Shown piece by piece: positions 1 through 11,139 of a DNA stretch of 64,000 nucleotides (its first letter is position 1; every line of letters starts with the position of its first letter). The DNA lies in contig CM022955.1 in assembly GCA_012931725.1 (NCBI GenBank), forward strand, positions 15,053,116-15,117,115, read 5' to 3'. Below the pieces are notes generated by a model, which was not told the origin of the DNA, searched no databases, and saw only the letters and a program-made list of their open reading frames with translations. The stretch is from Litsea cubeba. Taxonomy: Eukaryota; Streptophyta; Magnoliopsida; Laurales; Lauraceae. The translations under genes and the position numbers were made by a program.

Positions 1-1535
1 TCTTGGATTTGTCCTTTTCAGTTCTATGCAATATATAACTAGGCAAGATTTTGTATGAATCTTCATAAGAACCACGTATATCAAGAAATGCTATCTCTTT
101 TGCTAGCCAAGCTTTCCTTGTAGCTGATTTGGACGCCCAAACTCTAATTGAAAGTCTGTCACAATTTTCTTTTGGAGTGTAACTTGGCTGGAGACGCAGC
201 CGTTCTTTTATCCATTCAGCAATCAAGGCCGATGTGGCCTGAGAATGTGCGAGCCCCATCATTTGGCTTCGAACAAGTATGTTTTCTTGAATAAGTTTGC
301 ACAATAAACTCAGGGCCGGACTGCAGGATAGTTACATGGATGCGCCAAGGACATTGATTGATCACTACACCTTGCACTTAATTCTGTCGAAGACCTCTTC
401 ACCCAATGAAGCTCAAAATTGTTGTACATTGCAAAATTTTCTCAATGCGGTCCTAAATGATTCACGAGTCTGAAACCGTCTTCCATTCCACATTTCACGA
501 AAAGATGCCTCTTGGTGATCCATGCCAATATGGTCATCATCAGGAAATAAAGTGTCAATAACGTCTTTTACTCCCACAACCTTTGATGCATAACCCAATC
601 CTTCTTGTGCATGCTATGGTCTTCTAGGTCTTATGGCAGTTTGCAATGCATATTCTCTAGGGTCAACATCAATATCAAATTCATCTTCATCATTTTCAGC
701 GCGCTTCTCCACTACATTGCACCCTCCATCAAATCCAGGAGTTTTGGTTACTGCATCTGTTTCCATCCAATCCATGAAAAATTCTTCCCTTATATTAGAG
801 AATTTTCCATCTTCATCTTCTGCAAGATTAGTGGGAGCTATTAGATCTTCAAGCATGGCCTCCACAAATGGGTTATCATAAGGTACAGCAGGCGTGTTCA
901 GGTCAAACTGGATTCGAATAGGAGAAAATGACATGTCACACCTGCATGGCAATTAGCAAACAGTCAGTCATACATGAATTTAATAGTATTATCAAATCAG
1001 ATGTGTAGCGAACCGAACCTGTAAACATCCTCTCTTGTTGAAGGTCCATCTGTATCTTTTTCACCGTTGGACAAATTTATGGTATTTGTATATGTCATCG
1101 AATTCCCCCTACGTGAATCACCATGTCATAAAACAACTTTGTAACATGATTAAAAGAAGATATTAAACAAATCAGCAGTTACTACATTTGTTATGAAGGT
1201 ATGTGGTGGCACCTGTTCAAATTGAATGACGGTCTATTCTCACGCTGGCTGCTAGGCCGAGCGTCTGTAGACCTTAGGTGTGATGGTTGTCGACTTGCAC
1301 CTGCTTCATTGTTTGTATGCAAATACATAAATATAGCTTGACTTCCATTTTGGAATAATCTGAACATCCGATGGAGATCATCATCACCTCTTATGGTTAT
1401 GAACGTGAAGCTTCGGCCATTATGATACTGATATTGCATATTTATAAGCTCATTATGAAGCTCCCAACCAGTTTCTTCGTTTATCTTTCTGAGTGGTTGA
1501 TTGAAAGTAATATTGACATCAACCTATATTACCTT
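1..1535 (-). pseudogene. Mutator-like (MULE) transposase, N-terminal part, decayed and cut by the window edge
   Basis: Read on the minus strand, 1535 to about 1190 encodes a PB1-like N-terminal region (stretch around NGRSFTFITIRGDDDLHRMF). After an acidic linker (952-614), the MuDR DNA-binding region follows: RFQTRESFRTALRKFC near 430-490, then ELHWVKRSSTELSARC near 370-410, CPWRIHVTILQSGPEF near 300-345, and ATRKAWLAKEIAFLDI with RGSYEDSYKILPSYI at 45-130. These lie in different frames, so at least three frameshifts are needed to read through (near 420, 350 and 270). The order and spacing match plant MULE transposases, where this region binds the terminal repeats. The DDE catalytic core would lie left of position 1 and is not seen. 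A short intron near 1536-1545 is possible but unproven. Non-functional as read. Confidence 0.85.
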
Positions 1536-2494
1536 CTACACACCACCATCGTAGACCGGAAGTAGATTGCTTATGTCTAATATACCATTAAAATAGCATA
1601 TTATACATATCTCAATATTCTCTATCCTACCAAGAAGAACACGGATTTCAAATAATAAGATTTACTTTTGAAATGAAGTTACTCACAAACATCCATATAA
1701 TCCATGAGGATTTAAGGTGTGAAAATAAATATCGAAATAAGTATTTCTTTAGTAAATAAGATGAGTGTTTGGAATTACTTATGGTGGAAGGTTGTTGAAT
1801 ATAAAATAAAAAACTACTCTATGCATACATGGAAAATTAAAAGAGTTAAAATCCTAAGCTACACATTCTTATAACATTAACAACCAAATAACAATTCATT
1901 ATCTATCTCAAAAAATTAAATAAATGCATTATCTTAATCAATTCTACACCTAGATATTCTCGCAAATTTATTTTACGTCTCATTCGTTCTAATTCTCTAC
2001 ATTTAGCAAAAGTATATATATACCATAAAACACCCATCCCTACTAATTCCTGATGTGGATCATAATCTATTTACGATCCTTGTAATTATGATTGAGCATG
2101 TGGTAAATGGTGAAATGATAATTAAATGATATATATGGAAGTTCGAAACTAAGGCATGGTGTATTTATTTCCATCACATCTTTATTGGGAAGCTTTGTAT
2201 CGGAGCCATGGTTTTAAAACATAGTTTCAAAGAAGCTTGGATTTTGGTATATTTTTGGCCCTTATGCCTTCAAGCACTTTTTTGGGTCTGATCTATAGAA
2301 ACAAATATATTCAATGAATTAATTAAAATTTATAATTATGTGAATGGAATCGCTGGATATCACAAAACTTGTTTTGTTTGAATCCTTATTTTTGTCTCTC
2401 ATATCCTGCTAATGATGTTGTTTCTTCTTTCTATTCCCATCATTGTTTTCTGATATATTTCCAACAAAGTGAATAAGGAATAATATATTAATCT
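1536..2494. other. AT-rich non-coding DNA
   Basis: No coding frame, RNA gene or structured repeat is visible. It separates the MULE remnant from the Copia element. It may be the 5' part of the MULE, but I could not identify a MULE terminal inverted repeat. Confidence 0.6.
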
Positions 2495-2688
2495 TGTTGG
2501 AATTTGAGATGACATGAGTAGTCTTTGAAGAATTGAAGGAATTAATATCTCAAAGTATTGTTTTGAGTTGGAATTCTTGTCAACACATTGTCACAAACGT
2601 GTTGTTAAAAGGCTGGTGTTGATAGAGCTGAAAAGAAGAATCAGAGTTCAAACAGTCAGGAATTCAGAATTCCTGAAGCAGAGTCTTC

Positions 2689-2883
2689 GGTCGACCGAGC
2701 ACCCCATGCGGTCGACCGAGCAAAGAGAAACCTGCAGAAACAGATTCAGGTAGCTCCCAGTTATTTTCGTGACACAGTGTGTCTTCGGTCGACCGAGACC
2801 CCAGGATGTCGACCAAGCTCGATAGTTGTCTGATTCCAGACAGTGTATGATGTCGACCGAGCAAGCAAGGATGTCGACCGAGC
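2689..2883 (+). promoter_or_regulatory. Six GTCGACC motifs in the Copia U3
   Basis: The core GTCGACC occurs six times, at about 2690, 2711, 2788, 2808, 2852 and 2873. It is usually extended to GTCGACCGAGC and always on the same strand. The array ends about 127 bp before the TATA box. The core TCGA is palindromic. Position and repetition suggest binding sites for a host transcription factor (inference). The same motif recurs in the unrelated-looking LTR family at 29849 and 43204. Confidence 0.6.
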
Positions 2884-3009
2884 ACGGGATCAGAGTTGCG
2901 CAGAAACAGAAGTCTTGCACGAAAATTCAGCACTCTTATCTAATTTGTTTGGGACTCTTTCTAAACGAATTGTAGCCTGTTTTGAATACAATTAAGGGTT
3001 AACATAACC

Positions 3010-3019
3010 TATAAAAAGG
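3010..3019 (+). promoter_or_regulatory. TATA box of the Copia LTR
   Basis: TATAAAAAGG lies in the middle of the LTR, as expected for the U3/R boundary. The matching copy in the 3' LTR is at 9313-9322. Confidence 0.7.
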
Positions 3020-3301
3020 CATGTATGGGTCGTTCATAAATACACAAGAACAGAGAAGAGTTTTAGAGAGAAAATTGAGAGAGTTCTTGAGAGAAAGAAG
3101 AAGCTGTTGCTGTGTGCTGTTGTGCTGCATCTTTCTACAGCAAGTGTGGACGAGGATGTGCTCTTGAAGATGGTATTTCGTCCATAAGATAAGTGTCTCT
3201 CTGTTTATGCTTTAATTTCAATTTGTAAGGGATTGAGAGAGAGAGATTGTAGAGGGGAAGGTCTATAGAAAAAGGTTTTCTATTCTTGTTCTGTAGAACA
3301 T

Positions 3302-3516
3302 CAAGTTGGTGCTTGGTGTCTGGGGTTTGGTGATCCTATCTGTTGGTGCAGATAAATTGTAAAGGGAGTCGGTGCTTCCTAGATAGTTGGTGCTATCTGA
3401 AACTCAAGGGAGTTGGTGCTTCCTAGATAGTCGGTGCTATCTGAAACTAAGGGTTGGTGCTCTTTGTCGTTGTTGCGACTAAATAAGATTCAGATCTGTC
3501 CCGGATTGGTGTTCGG
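3302..3516 (+). repeat. Array of ten hairpins with a shared T(T/C)GGTG hexaloop
   Basis: Ten consecutive short inverted repeats each enclose a six-base loop. Loop positions are 3306, 3327, 3343, 3369, 3387, 3413, 3431, 3454, 3470 and 3506. Seven loops read TTGGTG, two read TCGGTG and one reads TTGTTG. Stem pairs include CAAG/CTTG, TATCTG/CAGATA, AGATAG/CTATCT (twice), GGGAG/CTTCC (twice), GTCG/CGAC and CCGGA/TTCGG, some with one G-T wobble. The array lies downstream of the TATA box and before the primer site, so it should be in the RNA leader. The copy in the 3' LTR (about 9604-9818) keeps the stems and changes loop bases at two hairpins. A role in packaging, translation or dimerisation is speculation. 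Confidence 0.75.
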
Positions 3517-3670
3517 ATAGTCTTTGAACCGTGGACGTAGCCTTTCGGTGAACCACGTTAAATTTGGTGTCATTGTGTGATTTGATTTGCTTTTGTTGTT
3601 AGTTTGGACCTGTTTTTAAGAAATCACTGATTCACCCCCCCCCCTCTCAGTGATCGCGATATCTAACAAT

Positions 3671-3682
3671 TGGTATCAGAGC
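3671..3682 (+). other. Primer binding site, initiator methionine tRNA type
   Basis: TGGTATCAGAGC starts two bases after the 5' LTR. It is complementary to the 3' end of plant initiator tRNA-Met, the usual primer of Copia reverse transcription. Confidence 0.95.
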
Positions 3683-3734
3683 GAGGCTCCCTTGATCAGT
3701 TTAATACGCTAAGGGTGATCTCTTGTCAAATCAC

Positions 3735-6700
3735 ATGGCAGCCAATATAGGGAATATGAAAGCACCTCTGTTTGATGGTTCTAATTACTCTTTTTGGAAG
3801 ATTAGGATGCAAGCCTTCATCAAATCTCTTGGCTATGATGTTTGGGAGGCTGTCAGAGCCGGTTACAATGCTGCCACCGTACCCAATGATACTGCATCGA
3901 AGAAGTTGGCAGACAACGACTCCAAGGCGCAGAATGCACTCTTTAGTGGCCTTGTGGACAGCGAGCTTGTCAAAGTAATTGCATGCAAAACAGCCAAGGA
4001 AATTTGGGACAAGTTGCAAAGCATACATGAAGGTGATGAGAAGATTAAAGAAGCCAAATTGCAAACTCATCGCTCTCAATTCGAGTCTCTTCGCATGGAG
4101 GAAAGCGAGAATGTTGAATCGTATATGCAACGAGTGAATGAAGTCACGAATGACATTCGTGGACTAGGGGAGGAGATTAAAGAGCCGGTAATCGTCAAAA
4201 AGGTTCTAAGATCTCTTCTTCCCCGGTTTGATTCAAAAGTCTCAGCCATCGAAGAAGCCAAAGATCTGAATGCATTTTCCATGGATGAATTACATGGTTC
4301 TCTAACTGCCTATGAGATGCGCATAGGAAAGACGTCTTCATCTGATAAAGAAGCGGCCTTCAAAGTTCAGAAAAAGGCAAAAGAGACTGCTAGTCATGAT
4401 TCTGATACTGATGATGATGAGCTTGAGGCTCAATTTGTTAGAAAGTTAAAGAAAGGAAGCAATGGCAAGTACAAAGGGAAGCTACCCTTTAAATGCTTCA
4501 ATTGTGGAGGTGTTGGTCACTTTGCTGCGAAGTGTCCGCTAAAAGAAGACAATGATAATGACTCTTATGCTGAAAAGAGTAAAGGAAAGAGAAATTTCAG
4601 AAAAAGGGGCAAAGCTAAAAAACTTTCTATGTCAACAAGATGACAGCACGTCTGAAACTTCAGACGATGATGAATCAACCGAAGCTCTCTTCATGGTCAC
4701 TGTTGAAGAAGAAGAAGAGCTAGATCCGGAAGAGGATGAGGAGGCTGAAGTCAATCTTGAAGAGGAACTCATAGCCGCACTTGAGGAGCTTAGCATGGAA
4801 CGCAAATCAAGTAAGAAAGATCTGAAACTTCTCCATGAATCTGAAAGTTCTATTATTGCTTTGAAAACTCAAGTAGAAGAATATAAAAGAATGGTAGAAG
4901 TCCTTGAAAACCAAATAAGTATAAAAAAGGAAGAGGCTATGAAACTTGAAACTGAGATCGCTAGAGCAAAGGCTGAAAATTTGGAAAATAGCAAAAAACT
5001 CAAAGCGCTCCAAGCGATCGAAGGGACTATGAAACTCGATGAACTACTGAAAGTTCAAAGACCTGCCCACTTCAGATTTGGTCTAGGATTTGAGAAAGGT
5101 GAATCCTCTAAGATTGCACCTCCTGAAAAGAAAGAGTTTGTGAAGCAAGTCACTGCACCTTCTAACTCTATGAAGCCCACTCAACCTAGAAAGGAGTCCA
5201 TTCCTGTTAGAAAGGTAATGAAGACTAACCAGCCACAAAGAAGATACAAATTCTATGGTTATTGTTTTCATTGTAATATGTTTGGACATAAAAGAGACGA
5301 TTGCAAATTCTATGTGAAATACAGCTCACTTGTGACTAGGAACCCTTTTTCAATCTTAAGTAGCCACAAAATTGAGTGCCATAAGTGCTATAATTATGGA
5401 CACTTGGCTAGGGATTGTAGGTTGCATATTGCTAACAAATTTCAGGTTGAAAAGAAACCCAAGTTAGTCAAGGCTTGGAGAGCAAAGCAAGGTGCAGAAA
5501 ATCCCAAAGAATCTCTCATTGTGCAAACGGCATTCAATGCACAAAAGAAGGCAGCACCATGGGTCCTTGATAGTGGTTGTTCAAGCCATATGACTGGTGA
5601 TAAAGAGAAATTCATCAAATTACAGCACTATGAAGGCGGTTCAGTGAAGTTTGGCAACAATGATGGTGCCAAAATCTGCGGAAAAGGTGTTATTCAGCTT
5701 ATGGCAAACAAGATCAGATCGGAAGAAGTCTTATTTGTGTCTGGATTGAGACACAACCTGCTTAGTGTGAGCCAGATCTGTGACAAGGGTCACGAAGTTA
5801 TCTTCACAAAGAATGGGTTTGCCATCAAGAAGAGTAGCAACGGCAAAACAGTGGCAACTGGATCAAGAACTGCTGGAAATCTCTATACATTGTCAGATGG
5901 AGCTGAAAAGACCTGCTTGATGAGTCGGACAGAGGAAAGTTGGTTGTGGCACAAACGCCTTGGGCATCTAAGCTTTGATAACATGTCAAAGATTTGCAAT
6001 TCAAAGGCTGTAAGAGGCATGTCTACAGTTGAAAAGCCTTCCAATCCCATTTGCGACTCTTGCCAAAAGGGAAAGCAAACGAGGGTTATGTTCAAGTCAA
6101 AGGAGCATCATTCCAAGAAACCTCTTGAGCTAGTGCACACTGATCTCTGTGGACCGATGCGGAGATAAGTATTTCATGTTATGCATTGATGATTATACTC
6201 GTATGACATGGGTATTGTTTCTTAAGCATAAGCATCAAGCACTTGATCGTTTTAAAGTGTTTAAAGCACAGGTTGAAAATCAATTGGAAAAACGTATCAA
6301 GATTTTAAGGTCTGATCGTGGAGGAGAGTTCACATCTGAAGAGTTCACTAAATATTGTGAGCATCATGGCATTCAAAGACAGTACTCAGCCCCTAGAACT
6401 CCACAGCAAAATGGAGTTGTGGAACGAAAGAATCGCACCGTACAAGAGATGGCTCGTACGATGCTAAGTGAAAGCAAGATGGCTGACAAGTATTGGAAAG
6501 AGGCAATTCATACGGCTGTATACATTCAAAATCGATGCTTGATCAGGCCACATGAAGTCAAAACTCCCTATGAGCTATGGTTTGGAAGAAAAGCAACAGT
6601 CAAGCACTTCAGAGTCTTCGGCAGCAAGTGTTACATCAAGCGGCTCGAACAAAATCCGGGCAAATTTGAAGAAAGAGCTGACGAAGGTATATTTCTGGGT

Positions 6701-8565
6701 TACTCCTCTACTAGCAAGGCATATAGGTGTCTTAACAAAAGAACCAGAAAAATCATAGAAAGTGCTGATGTGAGAATAGATGAGAATATTAAACCAAAGA
6801 ATGCAACTCATAATGACAGTCCAGTTTATGAGGACTCGAGTGAGATTGATGATGAGATGGCTGAATCTAATGATTCTGAGAAATCAAAGGATGACTCAGA
6901 AGATACTACACCTAAGAAGCACAGCACTTGGGTAGAGCAACACCCTAAGGATTAAATCATTGGAGATCCTAAGGCAGGCTTTCAAACTAGACAAAGTGTA
7001 GTTAGCAATTACTCACTTGTGTCCACCATTGAACCCAAGACTGTGGCTGAAGCCAGTCTCGATGAAAGTTGGTTGAAATCTATGCATGAGGAGTTGGAGC
7101 AAATTAAGAAGAACTCCACATGGGAACTTGTTCCTAGACCTACTGATAAGAATGTTATTGGTACTAAATGGGTCTTTCGGAATAAGCTGAATGAAGATGG
7201 TCAAGTCATTAGAAACAAAGCAAGGTTGGTTTGTAAAGGCTATGCTCAAGTTGAAGGCATAGATTTTGAAGAGACATTTGCACCGGTGGCTCGTCTGGAA
7301 GCTATTCGTATGTTTCTTGCATTGGCAGCATACAAAACCTTCAAGGTATTTCAGATGGATGTAAAGTCAGCCTTCTTGAATGGATTACTTGAAGAAGAGG
7401 TCTACATTGAGCAACCTGATGGTTTTCTCATCAGCAAAAATGCAGATCAAGTGTGCAAGTTGAAAAAGGCTCTTTATGGACTGAAACAAGCGCCAAGGGC
7501 ATGGTATGCAAGGCTGGATCTCTATCTCCGCAAGATCGGTTTTGGAAAAGGAATGGTTGATAGAAATTTGTATGTCAAAACTGAGTTAAGCAAACAACTG
7601 GTTGTCATTGTTTATGTTGATGACATAATCTTTGGTGGCAATGATGAGGAGATATGCAGGAATTTCGCTGAAGAGATGAAGAAAGAATTTGAGATGTCAA
7701 TGCTTGGAGAACGAAGGTTCTTCCTTGGTTTACAAGTGCAGCAGCTGAAACATGGCATCTTCATATCACAAATGAAGTACATTAAGGAAATGCTGAAACG
7801 GTTCAATATGGAAGACAGCAAGCCAGTGAGCACACCAATGTCAACGAACACGAAGCTTAGCAAAGATGATAAGGCCTCGTCCGTTGATCATACCACCTAT
7901 CGCTTTTGATAGGAAGCTTGCTCTACTTGACTGCTACAAGACCAGATCTTCTACAAGCAGTATGTATGGTTGCACGTTTTCAAGCAGCACCAACTGAAAC
8001 GCACCTTACAGCAGTGAAAAGAATCTTTCGATATCTGAAAGGTACTATGGAGCTTGGTATCTGGTATCCCAAAGGCAAATCCTTCACTCTTGTTGCATAT
8101 TCTGATGCCGATTGGGCTGGATGCGTAGATGATCGCAAAAGTACAAGCGGCAGCGCATTTTATCTTGGAGAAAGATTAGTTGCTTGGCATAGTAAGAAGC
8201 AAGACTCAGTATCCCTTTCGACAGCGGAAGCGGAATATATTGCAGCGGCAACTTGTTGTACGCAAGTGTTATGGATGCGGCAAATGCTCTCTGATCTAGG
8301 AGTTCCTACAACAGATCCTACGCCGATCCTATGTGACAACACAAGTGCAATTCACATCTCCAAGAATCCTGTTCAACATTCTAGAACAAAGCATGTAGCA
8401 ATTCGTTATCATTTTCTTAAAGATAAAGTTGCTGATGGAGAGGTCAAGTTGGAATATGTTCCAACAACTGAGCAAGTGGCTGATATTTTCACGAAACCTC
8501 TGCCAAAGGAGGTCTTCGAGTATCTCCGGAAAAAGTTAGGAGTTACTCACTCTCCTAAACCGTAG
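3735..8565 (+). pseudogene. Copia gag-pol polyprotein, interrupted
   Basis: The start at 3735 opens gag (MAANIG...), a UBN2-type capsid domain followed by a CCHC zinc knuckle (CFNCGGVGHFAAKC). A shift in an A-run near 4620 moves reading to a second frame with an acidic coiled coil, two more knuckles near 5270 and 5380, and the protease motif WVLDSGCSSHMTG. The GAG-pre-integrase zinc region (HKRLGH and CDSCQKG) follows. A small deletion and frame change near 6160 precede integrase, with LRSDRGGEF and PQQNGVVERKN supplying catalytic D and E. An in-frame TAA at 6953-6955 precedes reverse transcriptase, which keeps YVDD. A frame change near 7903 precedes RNase H (YSDADWAGC, LSTAEAEY), ending ADIFTKPLP. 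So there are four lesions, and the product cannot be made as one polyprotein. Confidence 0.93.
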
Positions 8566-8785
8566 GAGTTGTGCTTGAAAGGGGGAGCAATGCATTCATT
8601 GAATATCCTATTCGCTCCTCGGTTTGGTCCCTTTGGACTTGTTGTCAAAGGGGGAGAGATGTTATGCTATGATAGCAAGGAGAGATGTTATGCTATGAAA
8701 GCTAGGGGGACATAGTTGACAGTGCATGGTTGTTATTTCAGAATTTAGTGAGTGTTGAAGTTCCAATAGTGTTGCCAACAATTCC

Positions 8786-8797
8786 AAAGGGGGAGAT
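8786..8797 (+). other. Polypurine tract of the Copia element
   Basis: AAAGGGGGAGAT directly precedes the 3' LTR, where plus-strand DNA synthesis is primed. Similar purine runs at 8579, 8648 and 8702 are spare-looking copies. Confidence 0.85.
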
Positions 8798-9970
8798 TGT
8801 TGGAATTTGAGATGACATGAGTAGTCTTTGAAGAATTGAAGGAATTAATATCTCAAAGTATTGTTTTGAGTTGGAATTCTTGTCAACACATTGTCACAAA
8901 CGTGATGTTAAAAGGCTGGTGTTGATAGAGCTGAAAAGAAGAATCAGAGTTCAAACAGTCAGGAATTCAAAATTCCTGAAGCAGAGTCTTCGGTCGACCG
9001 AGCACCCCATGCGGTCGACCGAGCAAAGAGAAACCTGCAGAAATAGATTCAGGTAGCTCCCAGTTATTTTCGTGACACAGTGTGTCTTCGGTCGACCGAG
9101 ACCCCAGGATGTCGACCAAGCTCGATAGTTGTCTGATTCCAGACAGTGTATGATGTCGACCGAGCAAGCAAGGATGTCGACCGAGCACGGGATCAGAGTT
9201 GCGCAGAAACAGAAGTCTTGCACGAAAATTCAGCACTCTTATCTAATTTGTTTGGGACTCTTTCTAAACGAATTGTAGCCTGTTTTGAATACAATTAAGG
9301 GTTAACATAACCTATAAAAAGGCATGTATGGGTCGTTCATAAATACACAAGAACAGAGAAGAGTTTTAGAGAGAAAATTGAGAGAGTTCTTGAGAGAAAG
9401 AAGAAGCTGTTGCTGTGTGCTGTTGTGCTGCATCTTTCTACAGCAAGTGTGGACGAGGATGTGCTCTTGAAGATGGTATTTCGTCCATAAGATAAGTGTC
9501 TCTCTGTTTATGCTTTAATTTCAATTTGTAAGGGATTGAGATAGAGAGATTGTAGAGGGGAAGGTCTATAGAAAAAGCTTTCTATTCTTGTTCTGTAGAA
9601 CATCAAGTTGGTGCTTGGTGTCTGGGGTTTGGTGATCCTATCTGTTGGTGCAGATAAATTGTAAAGGGAGTCGGTGCTTCCTAGATAGTTGGTGCTATCT
9701 GAAACTCAAGGGAGTAGGTGCTTCCTAGATAGTTGGTGCTATCTGAAACTAAGGGTTGGTGCTCTTTGTCGTTGTTGCGACTAAATAAGATTCAGATCTG
9801 TCCCGGATTGGTGTTCGGACAGTCTTTGAACCGTGGACGTAGCCTTTCGATGAACCACGTTAAATTTGGTGTCATTGTGTGATTTGATTTGCTTTTGTTG
9901 TTAGTTTGGACCTGTTTTTAAGAAATCACTGATTCACCCCCCCCCCTCTCAGTGATCGCGATATCTAACA
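8798..9970 (+). repeat. Copia 3' LTR
   Basis: It is nearly identical to 2495-3668, with about ten scattered substitutions and one short indel near 9575. It ends in TAACA next to the AATCT target duplication at 9971-9975. Confidence 0.95.
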
Positions 9971-9975
9971 AATCT

Positions 9976-10940
9976 AACAATAATTTGACACTGAATAAGA
10001 AATAAATCAAACAATCAATATATATACACATACAAAATCACAAAGTGAAAAGGGAATTACAAAATATTATTAATAATAGTGTAGATCTACATGGACTTGT
10101 TGTCCTGTCCATTCATTCAATGGACAACATCATTTGTTGATAAAGGCCCAATTATAATGGTCGCTAGAGTATATGAATGCCTATGATCAAACTCATGGGA
10201 TTCTAACCTATGTGTGAATGTTATGAATTGTTTAGGAATCAAGACAGCCCAAAATACATTGTTTAGTCAATCTAATGGACTATTTTAAAATTTTAATTTT
10301 CCATTGGGCGTTCTTTATGATCTATGAAAATTTCATCGATGAGAACAAATAGGAAAGAAGGGTGTTAACCCTAACAGATTCCAGTTTGCTTTCTTTCAGT
10401 TTTGCATTTTGTTTTAGAGTTTGGGTAGGATCAACCAAGCATCCAATTAATGGAAAATAATTGAAACATGCATGGAAATGGGGATTTGACGAGTCCATGA
10501 ATTCCTTTAAATAAGAAAAGACTGTGTTAATAGAATCCGTGTTTAGTCTATAATATTTGAATCAATTAAGGGCCATGGCACAATGGTTGTTTGTATCTAA
10601 AAATATTGTAGTCGAACTGATAAACTATTGCACAAATTAAACTATACAAACTAAAGAGCAATATATGTTTAAATTATAGTTTACAGAAACCTTTGCAAAC
10701 AGAAGAGGGTTATCGATTCAAAATCAGTACACACATAAATATTTCAGTATGAATAATTAGGTTGCATGCATTGCATTTTAAGAACCTGCTTGTGAAGCAA
10801 TGGTGGCCAAAACCTGTAAGAACCAGTAGCAATCCGATGATGCTTCGTCGACGTTGGCGACCTTGCGTATTTGCAAATAGGTTGGCGAGGGAGGAGGAGG
10901 GTCAAATTTGGCTGAGGGAGAGAGTTACCGCAGTGAAAAT
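9976..10940. other. Non-coding DNA
   Basis: AT-rich sequence without a credible gene, RNA or transposon end. Short open frames here look random. Confidence 0.55.
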
Positions 10941-10943
10941 GGG

Positions 10944-11031
10944 GAATAGTTGACCATGGAGATGAAAAATGGGGTTTTTCCCACAGTAAAAGAGAGGAAT
11001 AGTCGACTAGGGAGATGAAATGGGGTTTTTT
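10944..11031. repeat. Short direct duplication of about 37 bp
   Basis: Two related stretches, 10944-10980 and 10994-11031, share GGAATAGT, GGGAGATGAAA-like and TGGGGTTTTT segments. They lead directly into the palindrome cluster to the right. Confidence 0.6.
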
Positions 11032-11034
11032 AGT

Positions 11035-11130
11035 TGTGATATCGCAATTTAAATTGCGATATCGCAACTAACAAAAATTGCGGTATCGCAACTTAAGTTG
11101 CGATATCGCAATATTTGTTGTGATATCGCA
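11035..11130. repeat. Cluster of GATATCGC palindromes
   Basis: Five GATATCGC or GGTATCGC cores alternate in orientation within about 95 bp. They are separated by AATTT/AAATT and CTTAAG palindromes, so the region could fold into nested hairpins. More GATATC-type motifs are scattered to about 12235 (for example 11720-11775 and 12188-12235). I do not recognise the family; it may be the subterminal part of an unidentified element. Confidence 0.55.
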
Positions 11131-11139
11131 AAGAAAAAA

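Larger units (their letters stand above)
2495..3668 (+). repeat. Copia 5' LTR
   Basis: It is a direct repeat of 8798-9970, with TG at the start and CA at the end. From left to right it holds a U3 region with six GTCGACC motifs (2689-2883), a TATA box (3010), a transcribed leader rich in hairpins (3302-3516) and a C-run before the end. A perfect 19-nt palindrome centred on AATTC arms lies at 2658-2676. Confidence 0.95.
2495..9970 (+). mobile_element. Complete Copia LTR retrotransposon (SIRE/Maximus-like), with broken genes
   Basis: The element is bounded by two direct LTRs of 1174 and 1173 bp starting TGTTGG and ending TAACA. A perfect 5-bp target duplication AATCT lies at 2490-2494 and 9971-9975. 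The order is LTR, primer binding site, gag, protease, integrase, reverse transcriptase, RNase H, polypurine tract, LTR, which defines Copia because integrase precedes reverse transcriptase. A coiled-coil gag extension and several zinc knuckles suggest the SIRE/Maximus lineage (inference). By eye the LTRs differ at about ten places in 1174 bp, roughly 99% identity, so insertion is recent. The internal frame nevertheless holds several lesions, so it could move only with proteins from another copy, or decayed after insertion. Confidence 0.95.
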
